This document shows positions 41,494 through 52,860 of a stretch of 64,000 nt of DNA, in pieces. The position numbers were made by a program, and so were the translations under genes. This DNA is from Liquorilactobacillus capillatus DSM 19910 (GTDB lineage Bacteria; Bacillota; Bacilli; Lactobacillales; Lactobacillaceae): the NCBI RefSeq assembly GCF_001434915.1, contig NZ_AZEF01000027.1:238577-302576 (forward strand), in the 5' to 3' direction. The first letter of the stretch is position 1. The number at the start of each line of letters is the position of its first letter. Under the pieces are notes generated by a model. The model saw only the letters and a list, made by a program, of their open reading frames with translations. It searched no databases and had not been told where the DNA came from.

Positions 41494-43041
41494 TTAACTT
41501 TTTTCTAGCTCACTTTGGTTTGTTGAATCTTTTTCTTCAAAATCCGTTTGAACAAGTGGCAATGAGATTCTGAAAACTGATCCCTGCTTAAGTACACTTT
41601 CAACTGTTAGTTTACCATGATAACCTTCAATCAAGCGTTGGGCAATCGATAACCCCAAACCGTTTCCGCCTTTATCACGACTGCGGGCTTTATCTACCCG
41701 ATAAAAGCGGTTAAAGACACGTTCGATATTTTTTTGTGAGATTCCTTCACCAAAGTCTTGAACTGCAATATCAACATACCTAGCATTCTTTGCAACTGAT
41801 AAATGAATCTCCTTCCGCCCTAACGAATACTTAACCGCATTATCCATTAAAATAATCAATACCTGTTCTAGATGGTTCCGATACATTTGAACATCAGTAT
41901 GTTCATTCAAATCATCATCCAGTACAAAAACAAAGTCTGGTTTAATCATTTTAAAGTTATTAAATACTTGTAAAGCCACTTCACGGACATCCGTGATCTC
42001 CTTGCCAAAGTGAATTTCAACCTGTTCAGCACGGGATAAATCAAGCATTTCCTGTACTAGACTTTTCATCCTGTTAATCTCTTGTAATGAAGCTGCAATT
42101 GATTCTGCCAAGACTTCCGGATCGTCTTTTCCCCACCGATTCAGTAGCTCTAAGTGTCCTTGGATAATCGCTACTGGCGTCCGTAATTCGTGCGAAACAT
42201 CTTCTACAAATTGCTGTTGCTGTTCGATATAACGTTGCATTTGATCAAGCATATCATTAAAAAGTGTTCCCAAATTTGAAAGCTCATCATTTTGCCGCAT
42301 CGCGGGAACTCTGATGTTGGCAACCGGATCACCATCTTCTGCCCCATTAATTCGATCAATTGTTTTATTGATGTCATCTATAGGCCGCAACAACCATAAC
42401 GATAAAATATAGCCAAGTAAAGAACTGATTAAAACAGCTGTTATTCCAAAAACTAAAAAAATCAACAGAAGTTTGTTCCGTGTTGCATCATATTCGACTA
42501 ACCGGTTGGTAACTTGGATATAACCTAAAAGCCGGTGTTCTCGTTTAGTATAGATCGGACTTCGTCTAACGTAAATATTAGTTCCTTTGACCTCTTGTGT
42601 CTTTTCAGACGCCCCTGTTTGTTCAAACCTAATTGGAACTCGACGTGAAGCAAACAGCCTTTTTCCGCTCAGATTATAGACACTAACACCAATATTCTTC
42701 CGTGACAAAGTAACAAAAAGCGAGTCCGAGTACAAGTTAAAAGGGCGCTCTTCTCTATCCCCAACGGAGTTAAAATCGGAACTAAGTAATGGACCAACCC
42801 GCTTAGTCGTAAGTTCATCATCTTCGCGACTTAAACGCCCAGAAACAACTGCAATTGCATCAGTAACATATTGTTTTTCCTGACGTAGTAATATATTCGA
42901 AAAACTCTGATATAATAACGCAGCAAAAATAGCAAATATCAATAAGACACCTATTCCAGTTCCGATTGACCACTTCATTCGCAAAGAAAAACGATAACTG
43001 CGTTTTTTATTCTTTATTTTCTTTTTTTTTCTATTGATCAC
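41494..43041 (-). CDS. arlS: sensor histidine kinase, ArlS type
   Basis: 515 residues. Basic N-terminus then TM1 (about 27-48), an extracellular sensor domain (about 49-193) with a YNLSGKRLF segment, TM2 (about 195-215), HAMP ([15 protein letters not shown]), the phosphoacceptor box [15 protein letters not shown], and an ATPase domain with N box DNAVKYS, G1 VQDFGEGIS, and [11 protein letters not shown]. The stretch [15 protein letters not shown] resembles ArlS closely. Overlaps the arlR stop by the ATGA pattern, so kinase and regulator are coupled. Stimulus unknown. Confidence 0.88.
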   Translation of the reverse strand: MINRKKKKIKNKKRSYRFSLRMKWSIGTGIGVLLIFAIFAALLYQSFSNILLRQEKQYVTDAIAVVSGRLSREDDELTTKRVGPLLSSDFNSVGDREERPFNLYSDSLFVTLSRKNIGVSVYNLSGKRLFASRRVPIRFEQTGASEKTQEVKGTNIYVRRSPIYTKREHRLLGYIQVTNRLVEYDATRNKLLLIFLVFGITAVLISSLLGYILSLWLLRPIDDINKTIDRINGAEDGDPVANIRVPAMRQNDELSNLGTLFNDMLDQMQRYIEQQQQFVEDVSHELRTPVAIIQGHLELLNRWGKDDPEVLAESIAASLQEINRMKSLVQEMLDLSRAEQVEIHFGKEITDVREVALQVFNNFKMIKPDFVFVLDDDLNEHTDVQMYRNHLEQVLIILMDNAVKYSLGRKEIHLSVAKNARYVDIAVQDFGEGISQKNIERVFNRFYRVDKARSRDKGGNGLGLSIAQRLIEGYHGKLTVESVLKQGSVFRISLPLVQTDFEEKDSTNQSELEKS

Positions 43042-43724
43042 GAACGCATCACATACCCAGTTCCACGAACAGTTTGAATGTAGCTTTCTTCATCTGGACG
43101 ATCAATCTTGTTTCTAAGATACCTAATATAAACATCAACTACGTTAGTTTCAATTTGTGATTCATATCCCCAAACCTTTTTTAAAAGGACATCCCGCGCT
43201 AAAACAATATTGACATTCTCCATTAACGCCAGTAATAGTTCGTACTCGCGTTTAGTTAATTCAATGATCTCGTCCCCACGACGAACAACCCGGTTCTCTT
43301 TTTCAATGGTTAGATCGCGGTACGTAACCTTCGTTTGTTTTGAAGCATTTTGTTCGCTCTCAATATCAATCCGCCGCAAAAGTGCACGTAAACGTGCTAA
43401 TAACTCCTCGATCGCAAATGGTTTAACAATATAATCATCCGCCCCATGATCAAGCCCAGAAACACGGTCTATCACTGAGTCACGTGCGGTCATCATAATA
43501 ATCGGAGTATTCTTTGTCTGCCGAATACGACGACAAACCTCAAGTCCATTTAAGACTGGCAGCATCAAATCTAACAAGATAGCATCCCAATCATTTTCTA
43601 AGGCTGCTTCAAGACCTGTCCGCCCATTATAATGGACCTGCGTCTCATACCCTTCATGTTGTAATTCAAGCTCAACAAAGCGAGCAAGATTTTTTTCATC
43701 TTCAATTATTAAAATTCGACTCAT
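43038..43724 (-). CDS. arlR: response regulator, ArlR/OmpR type
   Basis: 228 residues from ATG after TAGGAGTG. Receiver domain with acidic pocket IIEDEKN, phosphoacceptor in [13 protein letters not shown], Thr in MMTARDS, Lys in YIVKPFA; then an OmpR-type winged helix ending [17 protein letters not shown]...[11 protein letters not shown]. First gene of the arlRS pair. The RYLRNKID helix and partner kinase support ArlR. In related species ArlRS controls adhesion, autolysis and metal responses; the regulon here is not visible. Confidence 0.9.
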   Translation of the reverse strand: MSRILIIEDEKNLARFVELELQHEGYETQVHYNGRTGLEAALENDWDAILLDLMLPVLNGLEVCRRIRQTKNTPIIMMTARDSVIDRVSGLDHGADDYIVKPFAIEELLARLRALLRRIDIESEQNASKQTKVTYRDLTIEKENRVVRRGDEIIELTKREYELLLALMENVNIVLARDVLLKKVWGYESQIETNVVDVYIRYLRNKIDRPDEESYIQTVRGTGYVMRS

Positions 43725-43865
43725 TGTGTACACTCCTATAACTTTCCATTTATTTAAAAAAATATTCACACTAGTACTAACTAGGGTTAATTTAACATAA
43801 AAGATAAAATTAGTCGCTACCTTAGCTGTAAGCTTCTTATACTTTCTCTACTTAAACTAAACCTT

Positions 43866-43896
43866 AAAAAAAACAATGAATCCTTTTGATCCATTG
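43866..43896 (-). terminator. terminator after gnd
   Basis: CAATGGATC-AAAA-GGATTCATTG followed by eight T on the minus strand. Confidence 0.65.
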
Positions 43897-43994
43897 CTCT
43901 TTCACTTAAATAGATACGTAAAAGACTAACCAACTTGCACACTAGCCTGTAACTTGTTCAAACATTACTTTAACTGCTAAGACTACCAAATTAT

Positions 43995-45416
43995 TTATTC
44001 TTCATGATACCACTCATAGTGATAAATCCCTGCTTTATCAGTACGTTCATACGTATGTGCTCCAAAATAATCTCTTTGAGCCTGAATTATATTGGCAGGT
44101 AAAACTTCAGACCGGTATTGGTCAAAATATGTGATTGCAGATGTAAACCCTGGGACTGCAACTCCAGCTTTAATTGCAAGAGCAGCTACATCACGAACAG
44201 CTACTTGGTACTTATCTGTAATCTCCTTAAAGTATGGATCCAACATCAGATTACTTAACTTATTGTCGTTATTAAAGGCATCCGTGATTTTTTGTAAGAA
44301 TTGTGCTCTGATAATACAGCCCTCACGCCAAATCATCGCTAGATCACCATATTTTAAGTCCCAGTTATAATGTTCAGATGCAACCCGAAGTTGTTCAAAG
44401 CCTTGTGCATAGCTCATAATCTTACTGAAATATAAGGCCTGTCTTATTTTTTCAATAAATTCTTTTTTGTCAATCTTCAGATTAGTGTTATCTGGTCCAG
44501 ACAATACTTTGTGAGCCTCCACACGCTCATCTTTCAAAGCTGAAATGTAACGAGCATACACAGATTCAGTTATTAATGACTGCGGAACACCTAATTCAAG
44601 AGCACTTTGTGAACTCCACTTACCCGTTCCTTTATTACCGGCACGATCAAGGATAACATCAATAATAGGTTTACCTGTTCCCTCATCATCTTTACGTGTA
44701 AGAATATCTGCTGTGATCGACATCAAGTAACTGTCTAATTCACCCTTATCCCAGTCCTTGAAAATGGCTGCGATTTCTTCAACTTCTAAGTGTAAAACAT
44801 TCCGTAATAAATTATAGCTTTCAGCGATTAATTCCATATCACCATATTCGATCCCATTATGAACCATCTTAACGTAATGGCCCGCACCATCAGGACCAAT
44901 ATAAGTAACACATGGTGCTCCATCAGTTGCTTTAGCTGAAATCTTTTCCAAAATAGGTGCAACTAAATCATAAGCAGCTTTTTGCCCACCAGGCATCAAC
45001 GATGGACCTTCAAGCGCACCCTTCTCACCACCGGAGACACCCATCCCAATAAAGTTGATTCCAGATTGATCAAGTTCAGCATTACGACGGACAGTATCTT
45101 CAAAAAAGGTATTTCCACCATCAATCAGAACATCACCTTTAGTTAAATGAGGAAGTAATTGCTTGATCATTCCATCAGTTGGTGCTCCAGCCTTAACCAT
45201 TATAATAATTCGTCGAGGAGTATCTAAAGAATTTACAAACTCTTCAATTGAATAACTCGGAACCAGATGTTTTTCAGGATGATCAGCGACCACCTTTTCT
45301 GTTTTTGAACCTGTTCTATTATATAAAGCAACAGTGTAACCACGACTTTCAATATTAAGAGCAAGATTCTTACCCATAACTGCCATACCGATTACACCTA
45401 TTTGCGGCTTATCCAT
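43995..45416 (-). CDS. gnd: 6-phosphogluconate dehydrogenase (decarboxylating)
   Basis: 473 residues from ATG after TAGGAGGTTTG. NADP-binding [16 protein letters not shown] and NRT; substrate motifs [21 protein letters not shown] and catalytic [16 protein letters not shown], plus the helical C-terminal domain [14 protein letters not shown]-like ending (here [17 protein letters not shown]). Converts 6-phosphogluconate to ribulose-5-phosphate with CO2 and NADPH in the oxidative pentose phosphate or phosphoketolase pathway. Monocistronic. The 225 bases upstream hold no recognisable gene. Confidence 0.97.
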   Translation of the reverse strand: MDKPQIGVIGMAVMGKNLALNIESRGYTVALYNRTGSKTEKVVADHPEKHLVPSYSIEEFVNSLDTPRRIIIMVKAGAPTDGMIKQLLPHLTKGDVLIDGGNTFFEDTVRRNAELDQSGINFIGMGVSGGEKGALEGPSLMPGGQKAAYDLVAPILEKISAKATDGAPCVTYIGPDGAGHYVKMVHNGIEYGDMELIAESYNLLRNVLHLEVEEIAAIFKDWDKGELDSYLMSITADILTRKDDEGTGKPIIDVILDRAGNKGTGKWSSQSALELGVPQSLITESVYARYISALKDERVEAHKVLSGPDNTNLKIDKKEFIEKIRQALYFSKIMSYAQGFEQLRVASEHYNWDLKYGDLAMIWREGCIIRAQFLQKITDAFNNDNKLSNLMLDPYFKEITDKYQVAVRDVAALAIKAGVAVPGFTSAITYFDQYRSEVLPANIIQAQRDYFGAHTYERTDKAGIYHYEWYHEE

Positions 45417-45641
45417 GATCAAACCTCCTACATTATTCACTTACTTTCTAATGTTACCAAAAACAAGACTAAAATTAAAGCGGCATTCTTAAAATTAACC
45501 TACTAAAGCAGTAAATCTTAATGCTACTTTGATAAATTTAATATATCCCTTGAGTATCCGCTTACTATGAGACAACCATAACATAAAAATAGAGATCATA
45601 ACAAAATAATTCTGTTACAATCCCTGAAAAATTTAAAATAT

Positions 45642-46889
45642 TTATGAAGCTTTTTTATCGTCTGCAACTAATTTAGGTAGGTGTTTACCATCGACACTCT
45701 TCTTATCGACAATAACTTTTTTAATGTCATCACGACTAGGAATTTCATACATAATATCTCGCATCGTATTCTCAATAATTGAGCGTAACCCACGGGCACC
45801 AGTATTACGTTCAATTGCTAAACGTGCTACCTCTTTTAAGGCGCTAGGCTCAAACTTCAAGCCCACCTCGTCTAGTTTTAATAATTTAGCATATTGTTTA
45901 ACTAAAGCGTTCTTAGGTTCAGTTAAAATACGAACTAAATCATCCTCACGTAACTTCTCAAGTGCTGTCAGAATTGGCAATCTTCCAATAAATTCAGGAA
46001 TTAAACCAAACTTCAAGAGATCCTCAGGTATAATCTGTTGCATCAAACTTCTACTTTCATCGTAAGACTGTTTCGTGTCAACACCAAAACCAATGGCTTT
46101 ATCACCTAAACGATTTTTAACCATAGTCTCAATTCCATCGAAAGCTCCGCCCACAATAAACAAAATATTCGTTGTATCGATCTGAATCAATTCCTGTTGT
46201 GGATGCTTGCGTCCACCTTGTGGCGGAACACTAGCGACAGTTCCTTCTAAAATCTTCAGCAACGCCTGTTGGACGCCTTCACCTGAAACATCACGCGTGA
46301 TAGAAACATTTTCACTCTTTTTAGCGATTTTATCAATTTCATCAATATAAATAATTCCACGTTCAGCACGGTCAACATCAAAATCAGCATTTTGCAATAA
46401 TTTTAAGAGGATGTTTTCAACATCTTCACCCACATAACCTGCTTCTGTTAGGGTAGTGGCATCAGCAATTGCAAAAGGGACGCGTAGAATCTTGGCTAGG
46501 CTCTGTGCCAGAAATGTTTTACCTGAACCTGTTGGTCCTACCAAACAAATATTACTCTTTTGCAGTTCAGTATCATCATTAGTGTCCTCTAGTGCCGCAT
46601 TAACACGTTTGTAATGATTATATACAGCAACAGCTAACGTTTTTTTAGCTTGTTCTTGACCAATAACATACTGGTTTAAAATCTTAACTATTTCACGTGG
46701 TTTCGGAACATTTGATAATTCTTCGGTAGCTTGTGCCTTAAACTCGTCATCAATTATTTCTTTACACAAATCAATACACTCGTTGCAGATATACACTCCG
46801 GGACCCGCAACAATCTTTTTAACTTGGTCTTGGGACTTACCACAAAATGAACATACGACCGGTCCATTCTTATCCGTATTTTCAAACAT
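45642..46889 (-). CDS. clpX: ATP-dependent unfoldase ClpX
   Basis: 415 residues from ATG in the GGGGGATAAAA context; an upstream in-frame GTG is not supported. N-terminal C4 zinc finger [11 protein letters not shown]...[10 protein letters not shown], then AAA+ Walker A GPTGSGKT, Walker [10 protein letters not shown], the pore loop GYVGED and sensor 2 GARGLR, and the IGF-type loop VDTKQ-containing ClpP contact region (IGFGVDT). Delivers substrates to ClpP. Downstream of tig, the common order in Bacilli. Confidence 0.97.
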   Translation of the reverse strand: MFENTDKNGPVVCSFCGKSQDQVKKIVAGPGVYICNECIDLCKEIIDDEFKAQATEELSNVPKPREIVKILNQYVIGQEQAKKTLAVAVYNHYKRVNAALEDTNDDTELQKSNICLVGPTGSGKTFLAQSLAKILRVPFAIADATTLTEAGYVGEDVENILLKLLQNADFDVDRAERGIIYIDEIDKIAKKSENVSITRDVSGEGVQQALLKILEGTVASVPPQGGRKHPQQELIQIDTTNILFIVGGAFDGIETMVKNRLGDKAIGFGVDTKQSYDESRSLMQQIIPEDLLKFGLIPEFIGRLPILTALEKLREDDLVRILTEPKNALVKQYAKLLKLDEVGLKFEPSALKEVARLAIERNTGARGLRSIIENTMRDIMYEIPSRDDIKKVIVDKKSVDGKHLPKLVADDKKAS

Positions 46890-47016
46890 TTTTATCCCCC
46901 TTACCACCTTTATCCCTACATTTTAACAAACTAATATTCTAAACGCTACTAGTTAGTTCGCAGTTGATTGTTAAGTCATTGTGCACTAATTAAATTATCT
47001 TTATTAGCATTAAACA

Positions 47017-47052
47017 AAGAATCACGTTGGCTATAAAAAGTCCAACGTGATC
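47017..47052 (-). terminator. terminator after tig
   Basis: Perfect 10-bp arms ATCACGTTGG/CCAACGTGAT; a TTTG-rich tail on the minus strand. Confidence 0.7.
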
Positions 47053-47078
47053 AGCTATTTATAAACTTAATTAGCTAT

Positions 47079-48386
47079 TTATTTATCTGTTGTCTTTTTT
47101 TCGCGAGTCTGCTTTGCAGAATCAGCTATTTCATCAACAACCTTACGGATAGCAATATCATGCTTCAACATGTCATTACTTAAGGCTGAACTAACAGCTT
47201 TAGGCTCCATATTATACTGTTCAGCTAATTTCTTGATTTCAGCTTTGATATCGTCGTCAGTAACATCAACATCTTCACTTGCAACAATTGCTTCTAATAC
47301 CAAGTTCGTTTTAACACGTTTCTCAGCATCTTTTTCAAATTGCTTATGCAAATCAGCTTCAGTTGTTCCTGTTAATTTATAATATGTTTCTGCGTTAATA
47401 CCTTGTTGTTGCATTCCAGCCAAGTATTGATCGATTTGACGATGAATATCATCTTCCAGCATTGCTGAAGGAATCTCATCAATTTTAGCATTAGCAACTG
47501 CTAAATCAATGGCTTCATCTTGGATTGCTGCTTTAGCGTCAGCAACCTTTTTCTCTTTGAGCTCATCTTTGATCTTTGCTTTTAATTCCTCAAGGGTATC
47601 TACTTCTTCATCAATATCCTTAGCAAAATCGTCATCTAATTCTGGAAGTTGTTTTTCTTTTACTTCATGAATCGTAACATCAAAAACGGCTTCCTTACTT
47701 CTTAGATCTTCTGCTTGGTAATCATCTGGGAAAGTAACTTTAACGGCTACTTTTTCACCAGCTTTATGACCAACGAGTTGTTCTTCGAAACCTGGGATGA
47801 AAGAATTTGAACCTAATTCAAGGGAATGGTTCTCAGCTTTCCCGCCTTCAAACGGTTCACCATCAATTTTACCTTCAAAATCAATAATAACTGTATCACC
47901 CTTTGCAGCTGCTTCATCTTCTTTTAAGACTAATTCAGCCTGTTCCTGACGTTTCTTTTCAAGTTCAGCCTCAATATCAGCTACAAGAACACGTGTAGGA
48001 TGTGGTGTTACTTCAAGATTCTTGTATTCTCCAAGTTCAACTTCAGGTTCAACTGTTACTTCTGCAAACAGAACCCAGTTTTTACCTTTTTCCAAGCTTT
48101 CAACATCAACTTTTGGTTGGTCAACTGGCTTGATTTTTGCCTCCTTAACAGCTGCTGAATAAGCATCCGGAAGTAAAATGTTTAATGCATCTTGATAAAG
48201 TGATTCTTCCCCATACATTTTGTTAAAAATTTGACGAGGTACTTTACCTTTTCTGAATCCTGGAACATTTAAATTTTTCTTAACACGTTTAAAAGCGGCG
48301 TCTAAGCCCTCTTTTACTTTATCAGGTGTAATTTCAAAGGTTAATTTACCAGTGTTTGCACCTTGTTTTTCCCATTTTGTAGACAT
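47079..48386 (-). CDS. tig: trigger factor
   Basis: 435 residues. N-terminal ribosome-binding domain with [19 protein letters not shown] (the GFRxGxxP signature), the middle FKBP-type peptidyl-prolyl isomerase domain ([21 protein letters not shown]) and a helical C-terminal chaperone domain rich in D/E/K. Acts on nascent chains at the tunnel exit. ATG after GGAGGGAAAATA. Own promoter upstream. Confidence 0.97.
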   Translation of the reverse strand: MSTKWEKQGANTGKLTFEITPDKVKEGLDAAFKRVKKNLNVPGFRKGKVPRQIFNKMYGEESLYQDALNILLPDAYSAAVKEAKIKPVDQPKVDVESLEKGKNWVLFAEVTVEPEVELGEYKNLEVTPHPTRVLVADIEAELEKKRQEQAELVLKEDEAAAKGDTVIIDFEGKIDGEPFEGGKAENHSLELGSNSFIPGFEEQLVGHKAGEKVAVKVTFPDDYQAEDLRSKEAVFDVTIHEVKEKQLPELDDDFAKDIDEEVDTLEELKAKIKDELKEKKVADAKAAIQDEAIDLAVANAKIDEIPSAMLEDDIHRQIDQYLAGMQQQGINAETYYKLTGTTEADLHKQFEKDAEKRVKTNLVLEAIVASEDVDVTDDDIKAEIKKLAEQYNMEPKAVSSALSNDMLKHDIAIRKVVDEIADSAKQTREKKTTDK

Positions 48387-48444
48387 TATTTTCCCTCCGA
48401 GCGAAAAAATTTGTACAATTTATTTACTAATTGCATACTAAGTT

Positions 48445-48473
48445 AGTTTACCGTAGTTGAAGCAAATTGTAAA
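48445..48473 (-). promoter_or_regulatory. promoter of tig
   Basis: TTTACA (-35) and TAAACT (-10), 17-bp spacer. Confidence 0.65.
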
Positions 48474-48533
48474 TAAATCTTGCTAAAAAAAGCAAAAACC
48501 GCTTAATTTAACTAAAAGAACATCTCTTTAACG

Positions 48534-48570
48534 AAAAAACTAGGTCAAAAATTAAATTTCGATCTAGTCT
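48534..48570 (-). terminator. second terminator downstream of tuf
   Basis: ACTAGATCGAAA/TTTTTGACCTAGT arms with TTTTTT tail on the minus strand, 150 bases after the first tuf terminator. The space between (48571-48721) holds no gene. Confidence 0.6.
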
Positions 48571-48721
48571 TCTCATTTGTTCATATAATTATAACTTAAA
48601 AATACACTACTTTTTCCTTCAACTTACTCATTATTAATAAATTTACACTAAGCAAATACGGATTATATTTAGACTGATTAACTATTTAATCTTTACTAAA
48701 AAGATCTTTTATTTTCCCTAC

Positions 48722-48751
48722 AAAAAAAGCTCGGAAAAATCCGAACTTTTT
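48722..48751 (-). terminator. terminator of tuf
   Basis: AAAGTTCGGA-TTTT-TCCGAGCTTTTTTT, strong stem and T run. Confidence 0.88.
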
Positions 48752-48766
48752 AGGCTTAATCTCTTA

Positions 48767-49954
48767 TTAGTCGTCAATCTCTGAAACGACACCAGCACCA
48801 ACTGTACGGCCACCTTCACGAACAGTGAATTTAAGACCCTTTTCGATAGCAACTGGAGCGATCAATTCAACTGTAAATGTTACGTTATCACCAGGCATAA
48901 CCATTTCTACGCCATCAGGCAATTCGATAACACCAGTAACATCCGTTGTATGGAAGTAGAATTGAGGACGGTAGTTTGAGAAGAATGGAGTATGACGTCC
49001 ACCTTCTTCTTTAGTCAAGATATAAACTTCACCCTTGAACTTCTTGTGTGTCTGGATTGAACCAGGTGCAGCAAGAACTTGTCCACGTTCAACTTGTTCA
49101 CGGTTAACACCACGTAATAACGCACCAACGTTATCTCCAGCTTCACCAAGGTCAAGTGTCTTACGGAACATTTCCAAACCAGTAATTGTTGTCTTCAAGA
49201 CATCGTCTCTTAAACCAACAACTTCGATTTCATCACCGACTTTAACTGTCCCACGATCGATACGACCAGAAGCAACAGTTCCACGACCTGTAATTGTGAA
49301 GACATCTTCAACAGGCATTAAGAATGGTTTGTCAGTTGGACGTTCTGGAGTTGGGATATATTCATCAACTGTATCCATTAATTCTTGAATTTTAGCTTCT
49401 GCATCTGCATCGCCTTCAAGGGCTTTCAAAGCAGAACCACGGATAACTGGAATATCATCACCAGGGAAATCGTATTCGCTTAATAATTCGCGAACTTCCA
49501 TCTCAACTAAGTCTAATAATTCTTCATCGTCAACTAAATCACACTTGTTTAAGAATACAACAATATATTCAACACCAACCTGGCGTGCAAGTAAGATATG
49601 TTCACGTGTTTGTGGCATAGGACCATCAGTTGCAGCAACAACTAAGATAGCACCATCCATTTGAGCAGCACCAGTAATCATGTTTTTAACGTAATCAGCA
49701 TGTCCTGGGGCATCAATATGTGCGTAATGACGTTTTTCTGTCTCATATTCAACGTGAGCAGTGTTAATCGTGATACCACGTTCACGTTCTTCTGGGGCAG
49801 CATCGATTGCAGCATAATCTTCAGCCTTTGCTAAGCCCTTTGCTGCCAAAACCTTTGTAATTGCAGCTGTTAAAGTTGTTTTCCCATGATCGACATGGCC
49901 GATTGTACCAATATTTACATGGGGTTTTGTTCTTTCATAATGTTCTTTTGCCAT
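48767..49954 (-). CDS. tuf: elongation factor Tu
   Basis: 395 residues from the ATG that yields [20 protein letters not shown]. GTPase motifs GHVDHGKTT (G1), RGITI (G2), DAPGH (G3), NKCD (G4) and SAL (G5), domains 2 and 3 complete to the GRTVGAGVV end. Delivers aminoacyl-tRNA to the ribosome. Here it is a single gene with its own promoter and tandem terminators, away from the str operon, as usual in Lactobacillaceae. Confidence 0.98.
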   Translation of the reverse strand: MAKEHYERTKPHVNIGTIGHVDHGKTTLTAAITKVLAAKGLAKAEDYAAIDAAPEERERGITINTAHVEYETEKRHYAHIDAPGHADYVKNMITGAAQMDGAILVVAATDGPMPQTREHILLARQVGVEYIVVFLNKCDLVDDEELLDLVEMEVRELLSEYDFPGDDIPVIRGSALKALEGDADAEAKIQELMDTVDEYIPTPERPTDKPFLMPVEDVFTITGRGTVASGRIDRGTVKVGDEIEVVGLRDDVLKTTITGLEMFRKTLDLGEAGDNVGALLRGVNREQVERGQVLAAPGSIQTHKKFKGEVYILTKEEGGRHTPFFSNYRPQFYFHTTDVTGVIELPDGVEMVMPGDNVTFTVELIAPVAIEKGLKFTVREGGRTVGAGVVSEIDD

Positions 49955-50090
49955 TAATACGAACCTCCTGTATTTTTGCAAGAAAAATCCGCAACAGAAA
50001 CAATTGCCGATAATCCTTTAACTTTTATTATACTACTTCTACACGAAAATACCAAGTCTTAGTTATCCCGTAAAGAAGAATCCTTAAGCT

Positions 50091-50119
50091 ATTATATAGA
50101 CCCTAGAACTATTTGTAAA
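50091..50119 (-). promoter_or_regulatory. promoter of tuf
   Basis: TTTACA (-35) and TATAAT (-10), 17-bp spacer, about 135 bases before the start codon, leaving a long untranslated leader. Confidence 0.75.
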
Positions 50120-50164
50120 CAGTTAAGTCTGAAAAAAACAAATTGTTTTCAAAATGCTTGTATA

Positions 50165-51064
50165 TTATATTTGCCAAGCTAAAAGTTCTTTTCTAAGAAG
50201 CCCGAGCCAGTTTTGGATCTGCATAGAAAATCCAGTTACCTGCTTCTCACATAAAAGTACTTGTAACCATAACTCAGAAGGCTGAACTATTTTTTTTTCG
50301 TACGGGTAGAGGATAATTAATTGCAATTTAACTTCATTCCACTGCTTATCTCGTAACACAAGATTATCAGATTGCTGTAGTTTGTCTTTAAAATATGCAT
50401 ACACAGCTGTTTCCTCTAGCGCATGCAGTCTAGCCGGTATTACAACGTGTTTTTGCCCATCAAGAGAAGAAAAGGAAATTTCTTGTGAAATATTCAATAT
50501 CCTCAAATCATCCAAAATATTTGACTTAATCAAAGGGTGAATATCCGGATCATTAAGCAGATATTCTCCCACTTGAATGAAAAGACTACTGGGGAGAAAA
50601 TAAGCCTTTTGAAATAACGACCTCTGCTCATACACCGCTCCTTGACCACAATGCATAATTTCTTTACGCATCTTAGCAAGCTTTTGTGTATTAGCTTTTG
50701 TATAACGTTCTTCCTCTTCAGTAAGTAACTCCACAAAATTAGTGCGCTCCTTATCACTTAGATAAGCATCAATTGAACATAAGAGCTTCTTCAAATAGAT
50801 AAAACGTCTTGCGCCAGTATTAAATAAAATATATTTTTTGAAATACTCATTATTCTTAAGATATTCAATTAAATATTCTTCAGCTAACTCAGCAGCATCT
50901 TTAAAAGCCCCAGATCTAGCCAAAGATGTTGCTAGTAAGAAGTTAAGGCGGAAAGTTTTCTTGTTGAGATAACATTGTGTCAACAGCTGGTTTGCTTCTT
51001 CATATGCACCTTTTTCTAACGCTGCCATCCCCTGTTCAAACAATAATGTATCATCATCTGCCAC
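50165..51064 (-). CDS. TPR-like repeat protein of unknown function
   Basis: 299 residues. N-terminal tetratricopeptide-like helix pairs (FEQGMAALEKGAYEEANQLLTQCYL, FLLATSLARSGAFKDAAELAEEYL), then a helical middle and a C-terminal region that I do not recognise, including SSLDGQKHVVIPARLHALEE. Cytosolic, probably a protein-interaction scaffold. Follows rnjB on the same strand behind a terminator-like hairpin. The conserved position between rnj and tuf in LAB suggests a housekeeping role, but none is known to me. Confidence 0.82.
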   Translation of the reverse strand: MADDDTLLFEQGMAALEKGAYEEANQLLTQCYLNKKTFRLNFLLATSLARSGAFKDAAELAEEYLIEYLKNNEYFKKYILFNTGARRFIYLKKLLCSIDAYLSDKERTNFVELLTEEEERYTKANTQKLAKMRKEIMHCGQGAVYEQRSLFQKAYFLPSSLFIQVGEYLLNDPDIHPLIKSNILDDLRILNISQEISFSSLDGQKHVVIPARLHALEETAVYAYFKDKLQQSDNLVLRDKQWNEVKLQLIILYPYEKKIVQPSELWLQVLLCEKQVTGFSMQIQNWLGLLRKELLAWQI

Positions 51065-51080
51065 GATTTGCCTCCTTAAT

Positions 51081-51126
51081 AAAAAAGGCTGGGATAAGAA
51101 TACTTATCCTAAGCCTTAGTTTTTTC
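51081..51126. terminator. terminator between rnjB and the TPR gene
   Basis: AAGGCTTAGGATAAG/CTTATCCCAGCCTT on the minus strand with TTTTTT; also T-rich on the other side. Confidence 0.75.
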
Positions 51127-51149
51127 TTTACTAATAGATACTTTACCTC

Positions 51150-52856
51150 TTAATCAGCCATTGGTTTCTTTTTATGTTTATTAAAATGTCGATGCTGATT
51201 TATCTCCATAATTACCGGTAGAATTACAGGATGGCGTTTAGTATGTTCATACAAGAAATGGTTTAATTGTTCTCTAACATCTTGTTTTAGATGTCCCCAA
51301 TCAAATTCTTTATTGTCAAGATTTTGCTGAACAGTCTTTGAAACAAGTTCTGCACTTTCCGCCATCAAATCACGGCTGGTTTTAACATAAACAAACCCGC
51401 GTGAAGTTAATTTAGGTTCTTCCACAATCTTTTTCTTACGTCTATCGATAGTGATAACCGCAATAAAGACACCATCTTCAGATAAAATCTTACGATCACG
51501 CAAAACAATATTACCAATATCGCCTACGCCGCTTCCATCGATTAAAGTATTACCCGCCTCAACTGATGAAGCTAACAATAATTTATCCCGATCATATTCC
51601 AAAATATCACCCTTAGAAGTGATAAAAATATGGTCTTTTGGAATTCCTAATTCGCGTGCCCATTCTGCATTAGCAGCTAGCAAACGGTATTCACCCTGCA
51701 CTGGAATAACATACCGCGGCTTTAATAGATTCATCATCAACTGTAAGTCATTACGGCTAGCATGGCCCGAAGAATTAAGCTCATCTGAAATAGCCTTAAC
51801 ATCTGCACCCGCACGGTAAATCATATCACGTGTTTTAGCAACCGTGGTTTCCATTGCATGTGAAGGTGTTGTTGTGATAAAAACTAAATCACCTTCATGC
51901 AGACTAACCTCATGGTGCTTCTTAGTAGCCATTTTCTTCAAGGACTTCAAAGGCTCTCCAGAACGTCCAGTTTCTAAAATCACTAATTCTTTATCTGTAT
52001 AATTATCAATCTCTTTGATTGGAATCAGCAAATCCTCGGTTGGTAAATGAAGTTTCCCTAATTCAAGGGCTGTATCAACGATTTCTTCAATATCATGACC
52101 TGTCAATGCTACTTTGCGACCGTTTTTTGCTGCAGCGTCAAAAATCTGCTGGATTCGTAAAATGTTAGAAGCCACACACGCAACAATAATTCGTCCATCA
52201 CGATATTCGAAGTTATCATTGATAAATTCAAAAATTTTACTTTCATTTACTGTTTCATTTGGATTTTCTGCATTAGCTGAATCACTCATTAAAGCTAATA
52301 CTCCCCGACTGCCGATTTCTGTCAACCGCGCTAAATCAGTTTGGTAGCCTTGCGCAGCCGTCTGATCAAACTTAAAATCACCCGTATAGACAATACTGCC
52401 ACTATCCGTTTTAACAACGATTCCAATTGATTCAGGAATCGAATGAGTTGTTTTAAAAAATGAAACTGTCGCTGCATTAAAATCAATCTCAGTCTGATCA
52501 TTAATAACATGAAAATCATTAAACTTAGCAACTTTAGCGTCATTATGCACACTAATTTTGGCTAAAGCAATCGTCATTTCCGTTCCAAAAACAGGTACAT
52601 CAAACTCACTTAGAAAATAAGGCAATGCTCCAATCGCATCTGCGTGTCCATGAGTTAAAAAGACCCCTACAATTTTGTCAGCATTCTCTCGTAAATATCC
52701 AAAATCAGGAATAACTGTATCAATTCCCAGTAGTTCATTTTCTGGATACTTTAAACCACAATCTAACACATAAATTTCATCATTCACCTCAATGACGTAC
52801 ATATTTTTAGCATTTTCACGTACACCACTCAGAGGAATGATTTTTATTTTACTCAT
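51150..52856 (-). CDS. rnjB: ribonuclease J2
   Basis: 568 residues of the metallo-beta-lactamase/beta-CASP RNase J family. The metal motif reads THGHADAIGALPYFL instead of HGHEDHIGG: the His after Asp is replaced by Ala, which is the known difference that marks the weakly active partner RnjB (J2) from RnjA. Other family blocks: VYTGDFKFD, LMSDSAN, NSSGHASRND and HPVILPV near the C-terminus. RNase J1/J2 complexes mature and degrade RNA from the 5' end. Same strand as dapA, four bases apart. Confidence 0.92.
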   Translation of the reverse strand: MSKIKIIPLSGVRENAKNMYVIEVNDEIYVLDCGLKYPENELLGIDTVIPDFGYLRENADKIVGVFLTHGHADAIGALPYFLSEFDVPVFGTEMTIALAKISVHNDAKVAKFNDFHVINDQTEIDFNAATVSFFKTTHSIPESIGIVVKTDSGSIVYTGDFKFDQTAAQGYQTDLARLTEIGSRGVLALMSDSANAENPNETVNESKIFEFINDNFEYRDGRIIVACVASNILRIQQIFDAAAKNGRKVALTGHDIEEIVDTALELGKLHLPTEDLLIPIKEIDNYTDKELVILETGRSGEPLKSLKKMATKKHHEVSLHEGDLVFITTTPSHAMETTVAKTRDMIYRAGADVKAISDELNSSGHASRNDLQLMMNLLKPRYVIPVQGEYRLLAANAEWARELGIPKDHIFITSKGDILEYDRDKLLLASSVEAGNTLIDGSGVGDIGNIVLRDRKILSEDGVFIAVITIDRRKKKIVEEPKLTSRGFVYVKTSRDLMAESAELVSKTVQQNLDNKEFDWGHLKQDVREQLNHFLYEHTKRHPVILPVIMEINQHRHFNKHKKKPMAD

Positions 52857-52860
52857 TCTT

